54,197 bases of DNA from the NCBI GenBank assembly GCA_938008165.1, contig CALLLP010000053.1:1-54197 (forward strand). The letters are read 5' to 3'. Below are positions 51,944 to 54,197 of the stretch, in pieces. The notes under the pieces were generated by a model, which did no database searches, was not told where the DNA came from, and was given only the letters and a program-made list of their open reading frames with translations. Position numbers and translations under genes: made by a program. The first letter of the stretch is position 1; every line of letters starts with the position of its first letter. The DNA comes from an uncultured Neomegalonema sp. (GTDB lineage Bacteria; Pseudomonadota; Alphaproteobacteria; Rhodobacterales; Rhodobacteraceae).

Positions 51944-52642
51944 ATGCCGACGATTGCCCTCGTGGACGACGACCGCAACATCCTGACCTCTGTTTCCATT
52001 GCCTTGGAGTCGGACGGGTTCGAGGTGCGGACCTATTCGGACGGTGCTGCGGCCCTCGCCGCGCTGAGCCAGAATCCGCCCGACGTGGCCGTGCTCGACA
52101 TCAAGATGCCGCGCATGGACGGTATGGAATTGCTGCGCCGCCTGCGCCAGAAGTCGGACATGCCGGTCCTGTTCCTTACCTCGAAGGACGAGGAAATCGA
52201 TGAGGTTCTGGGCCTGCGGATGGGGGCGGATGACTATATTCGCAAGCCGTTCTCCCAGCGCCTTCTGATCGAACGCATCCGCGCCGTCCTGCGCCGCCGC
52301 GATGCCCAGATCGAGGGTGGCGAGCGGCAGGAAAAGGACAAGGTGATGACGCGGGGCAGCCTGACGCTCGACCCGCTGCGCCATTCCTGTATCTGGAAGA
52401 ACGAGGCGGTCACGCTGACGGTTACGGAATTCCTGATCCTTCAGGCGCTGGCCACGCGGCCCGGTTTCGTTAAGAGCCGGGATGCCCTGATGGACGCCGC
52501 CTATGACGATCAGGTCTATGTCGATGATCGCACCATCGACAGCCACATAAAGCGCATTCGCAAGAAATTCCGGGTCGTGGACGACGACTTTGCAGCAATC
52601 GAGACCCTTTATGGCGTCGGATACCGGTACCGCGAAACCTGA
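51944..52642 (+). CDS. chvI: Response regulator ChvI
   Basis: OmpR/PhoB-type response regulator of 232 residues controlling envelope, acid-stress and symbiosis genes in alphaproteobacteria. The receiver domain has acidic pocket DDD (8-10), phospho-acceptor Asp52 ([11 protein letters not shown]), Thr in FLTSK and Lys in DDYIRKPF. The C-terminal winged helix includes [20 protein letters not shown] and [37 protein letters not shown] spacing and [20 protein letters not shown] fit ChvI closely. It overlaps the kinase gene by 32 bases. Confidence 0.95.
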   Translation: MPTIALVDDDRNILTSVSIALESDGFEVRTYSDGAAALAALSQNPPDVAVLDIKMPRMDGMELLRRLRQKSDMPVLFLTSKDEEIDEVLGLRMGADDYIRKPFSQRLLIERIRAVLRRRDAQIEGGERQEKDKVMTRGSLTLDPLRHSCIWKNEAVTLTVTEFLILQALATRPGFVKSRDALMDAAYDDQVYVDDRTIDSHIKRIRKKFRVVDDDFAAIETLYGVGYRYRET

Positions 52643-54197
52643 GGCTTCACCGCCCGAAGCCCCGCCGCTCTCCGCTTGGGAGGGCGAGGGGCCGGGATTC
52701 GTCGCTATGGATGCGGCGGGGAACGGCGAAACTGTGCGTGCTCCGTCGCGGTCGCGCGCATCCGGTCGCGCGGGCCGACCCAACCTTGCCGGGGAAATGC
52801 GGACGCTCCTGACCAGCCCGATGCGCTCGCTGACTCGGCGGATCGTGGCGACCAATCTTGTCGGCCTCGCGATCCTCGTGGCGACCGTCCTTTATCTCAA
52901 CCAGATGCGCGACGAGCTGATTCAGGTGCGCGTGGAATCGCTGGCGACGGAGGCGAACATCCTCGCCACCGCCATTGCCGAGATCGCATCGACGGGGCCG
53001 GAGAAGGACAGCATCGACAACAAGGCCGCGATCAAGGTGCTGAAACAGCTTACGTTGCGGACCGATCAGCGGGTGCAACTCTATCGCAACGGTCGCCTCG
53101 TTGCGGATACGCGCGATTTTCAGCCTGCCCGTGCGCGGGTCGAGACCCGTTACCTGCCGCCCCTCGACGGGGCCAGCGGGTTGCTGGGCTGGATCGAGGA
53201 ACTCTACAGCCGTGCGGTGCGGTTGGTGCAGCGACGGAACCTGCCTCTCTATATCGAAAGCTCCGAGCCGGGGATCGAGGATGATCCGACGATCTATGAC
53301 GCACAACGGGGCAAAATAGCCACGTCCCAGCGCGCCAACAGCGAGGGTGAACTGATCGTCTCGGTCGCCGTGCCGGTGCGGCGGTTGAAGGTGATCATGG
53401 GTGTGATGATGCTCTCGACCGAAGGGGGCGATATCGACCGGGTGATCCGGGCGGGGCGTATCGAGATCCTTCGCATCTTCGTCGTGGCAGGGCTGGTGTC
53501 GATCCTGCTTGCAATCCTGCTGGCCAATGGCATTGCGCGGCCCCTGCGCCGTCTCGCCCGTGCCGCCGATGCCGCGCGGGGGGCGGGGGACGGGGAACTG
53601 GTGGCCTCGGAGCGGGTGGAAATCCCCGACCTGACGGCGCGTGCCGATGAGATCGGCAACCTCTCCGGCTCGATGCGGCGGATGACGGACGCGCTCTACG
53701 GACGGATCGATGCCATCGAAAGCTTTGCCGCCGATGTGGCGCATGAGATCAAGAATCCGCTGTCGTCGCTGCGCTCGGCGACCGAAACGCTGGATTACGC
53801 GAAGACGCCGGAATCGCGGGAGCGACTCTATACGGTCATCAAGGAAGACGTGGACCGGCTGGACCGGCTGGTCACGGATATCTCCAATGCCTCGCGGCTG
53901 GATGCGGAGCTGGTGCGCGAGGATCGGGCACCCTTCGACCTCGGCGCGCTTGTCGAGACGACGACCGATATCCTCGCGCAGGATGCCGTGGCGCGCCGGG
54001 TGCAGATCGTGGCGGATGTGCCCGATCAGCCGCTGACCGTGCGCGGGCTGGAGAGCCGAATCGCGCAGGTGGTGTCGAACATCGTGCTGAACGGCATCTC
54101 CTTCAGTCCTGAAGGCGGCGCCCTGCGGGTTGCGGCATGGCGCGACGACATGAACGCCGCCGTCATCACGGTGGAGGATGCCGGGCCGGGTATCCCC
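52611..54197 (+). CDS. chvG: Sensor histidine kinase ChvG, 5' part (3' end outside window)
   Basis: Inner-membrane sensor kinase partner of ChvI. The frame opens at ATG 52611, inside chvI, and stays open to the window end (529 residues). It has a Pro/Ala/Arg-rich cytoplasmic leader of about 75 residues, first membrane helix about 79-97 ([18 protein letters not shown]), a periplasmic sensor domain to about 280, a second helix ([20 protein letters not shown]), a HAMP region ([15 protein letters not shown]), the H-box [19 protein letters not shown] with phospho-acceptor His378, the N-box [20 protein letters not shown], and the G1 box EDAGPGIP at the very end. The start is less certain than the frame. 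Confidence 0.93.
   Translation, partial: MASDTGTAKPEASPPEAPPLSAWEGEGPGFVAMDAAGNGETVRAPSRSRASGRAGRPNLAGEMRTLLTSPMRSLTRRIVATNLVGLAILVATVLYLNQMRDELIQVRVESLATEANILATAIAEIASTGPEKDSIDNKAAIKVLKQLTLRTDQRVQLYRNGRLVADTRDFQPARARVETRYLPPLDGASGLLGWIEELYSRAVRLVQRRNLPLYIESSEPGIEDDPTIYDAQRGKIATSQRANSEGELIVSVAVPVRRLKVIMGVMMLSTEGGDIDRVIRAGRIEILRIFVVAGLVSILLAILLANGIARPLRRLARAADAARGAGDGELVASERVEIPDLTARADEIGNLSGSMRRMTDALYGRIDAIESFAADVAHEIKNPLSSLRSATETLDYAKTPESRERLYTVIKEDVDRLDRLVTDISNASRLDAELVREDRAPFDLGALVETTTDILAQDAVARRVQIVADVPDQPLTVRGLESRIAQVVSNIVLNGISFSPEGGALRVAAWRDDMNAAVITVEDAGPGIP

Overview
This 54 kb window is chromosomal DNA from a GC-rich alphaproteobacterium, most likely a marine member of the Rhodobacterales (Roseobacter group). 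The main evidence is a dmdA-acuI operon for dimethylsulfoniopropionate (DMSP) use, a chvI-chvG two-component pair divergent from pckA, a trcR (DUF1013) cell-cycle regulator, aerobic cobaltochelatase genes cobS and cobT, an ornithine-lipid acyltransferase, and many FAD-dependent amine or amino-acid oxidases. No phage, IS element, integron or CRISPR array is visible. Almost all of it reads as ordinary vertically inherited chromosome; the clearest compositional outlier is a small AT-richer mazF-like gene.

Layout. 1-550: 5' part of a trimeric porin. 839-5621: DUF3576 lipoprotein, leuS, lptE and holA on the plus strand (translation, LPS export, replication). 5624-10638: a pqiAABC-type intermembrane lipid transport operon on the minus strand whose MCE protein has a long tail of 93-residue repeats. 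11253-11329: tRNA-Pro(CGG). 11341-16420: a one-carbon/methylated-amine group (FAD/GcvT-like demethylating oxidase, LysR regulator, MttB-family methyltransferase). 16424-20295: cobT and cobS with a phytanoyl-CoA-dioxygenase-like gene between them. 20471-21013: a Tyr/Ser-rich secreted protein with an apparent CtrA box and clustered GANTC sites upstream. 21154-24990: olsB, then msrB, a HAD nucleotidase, a UbiH-like hydroxylase and a methyltransferase joined by ATGA overlaps. 25044-29197: a glycine-riboswitch-preceded DadA-type oxidase, a DMT exporter and an orphan ABC solute-binding protein. 29347-32371: exonuclease III, the mazF-like gene with a hairpin-rich downstream segment, RNase T2, and trcR. 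32671-39905: fused 5-oxoprolinase, dmdA-acuI, and a DUF1326/DUF2182 pair. 39994-46865: a moxR/DUF58/BatA-DUF4159/large membrane protein operon. 47081-49966: DUF1285, a CoA pyrophosphatase, a metallophosphatase and a GST-like protein. 49994-54197: pckA, and divergently chvI and the 5' part of chvG.

How the parts fit. Several modules deal with the cell envelope (porin, LptE, Pqi, OlsB, the ChvGI envelope/acid-stress system, the MoxR cluster). Others feed marine organic substrates into central metabolism: DMSP demethylation, methylated amines, D-amino acids or glycine, 5-oxoproline, and gluconeogenesis through PckA. The observations most worth a second look are the repeat-expanded PqiB-like tail, the Tyr/Ser-rich secreted protein with cell-cycle-type promoter motifs, the lone mazF-like gene with a candidate structured RNA, and the tandem glycine riboswitch in front of a DadA-family gene. 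All functional names rest on reading motifs by eye; no database search was possible.
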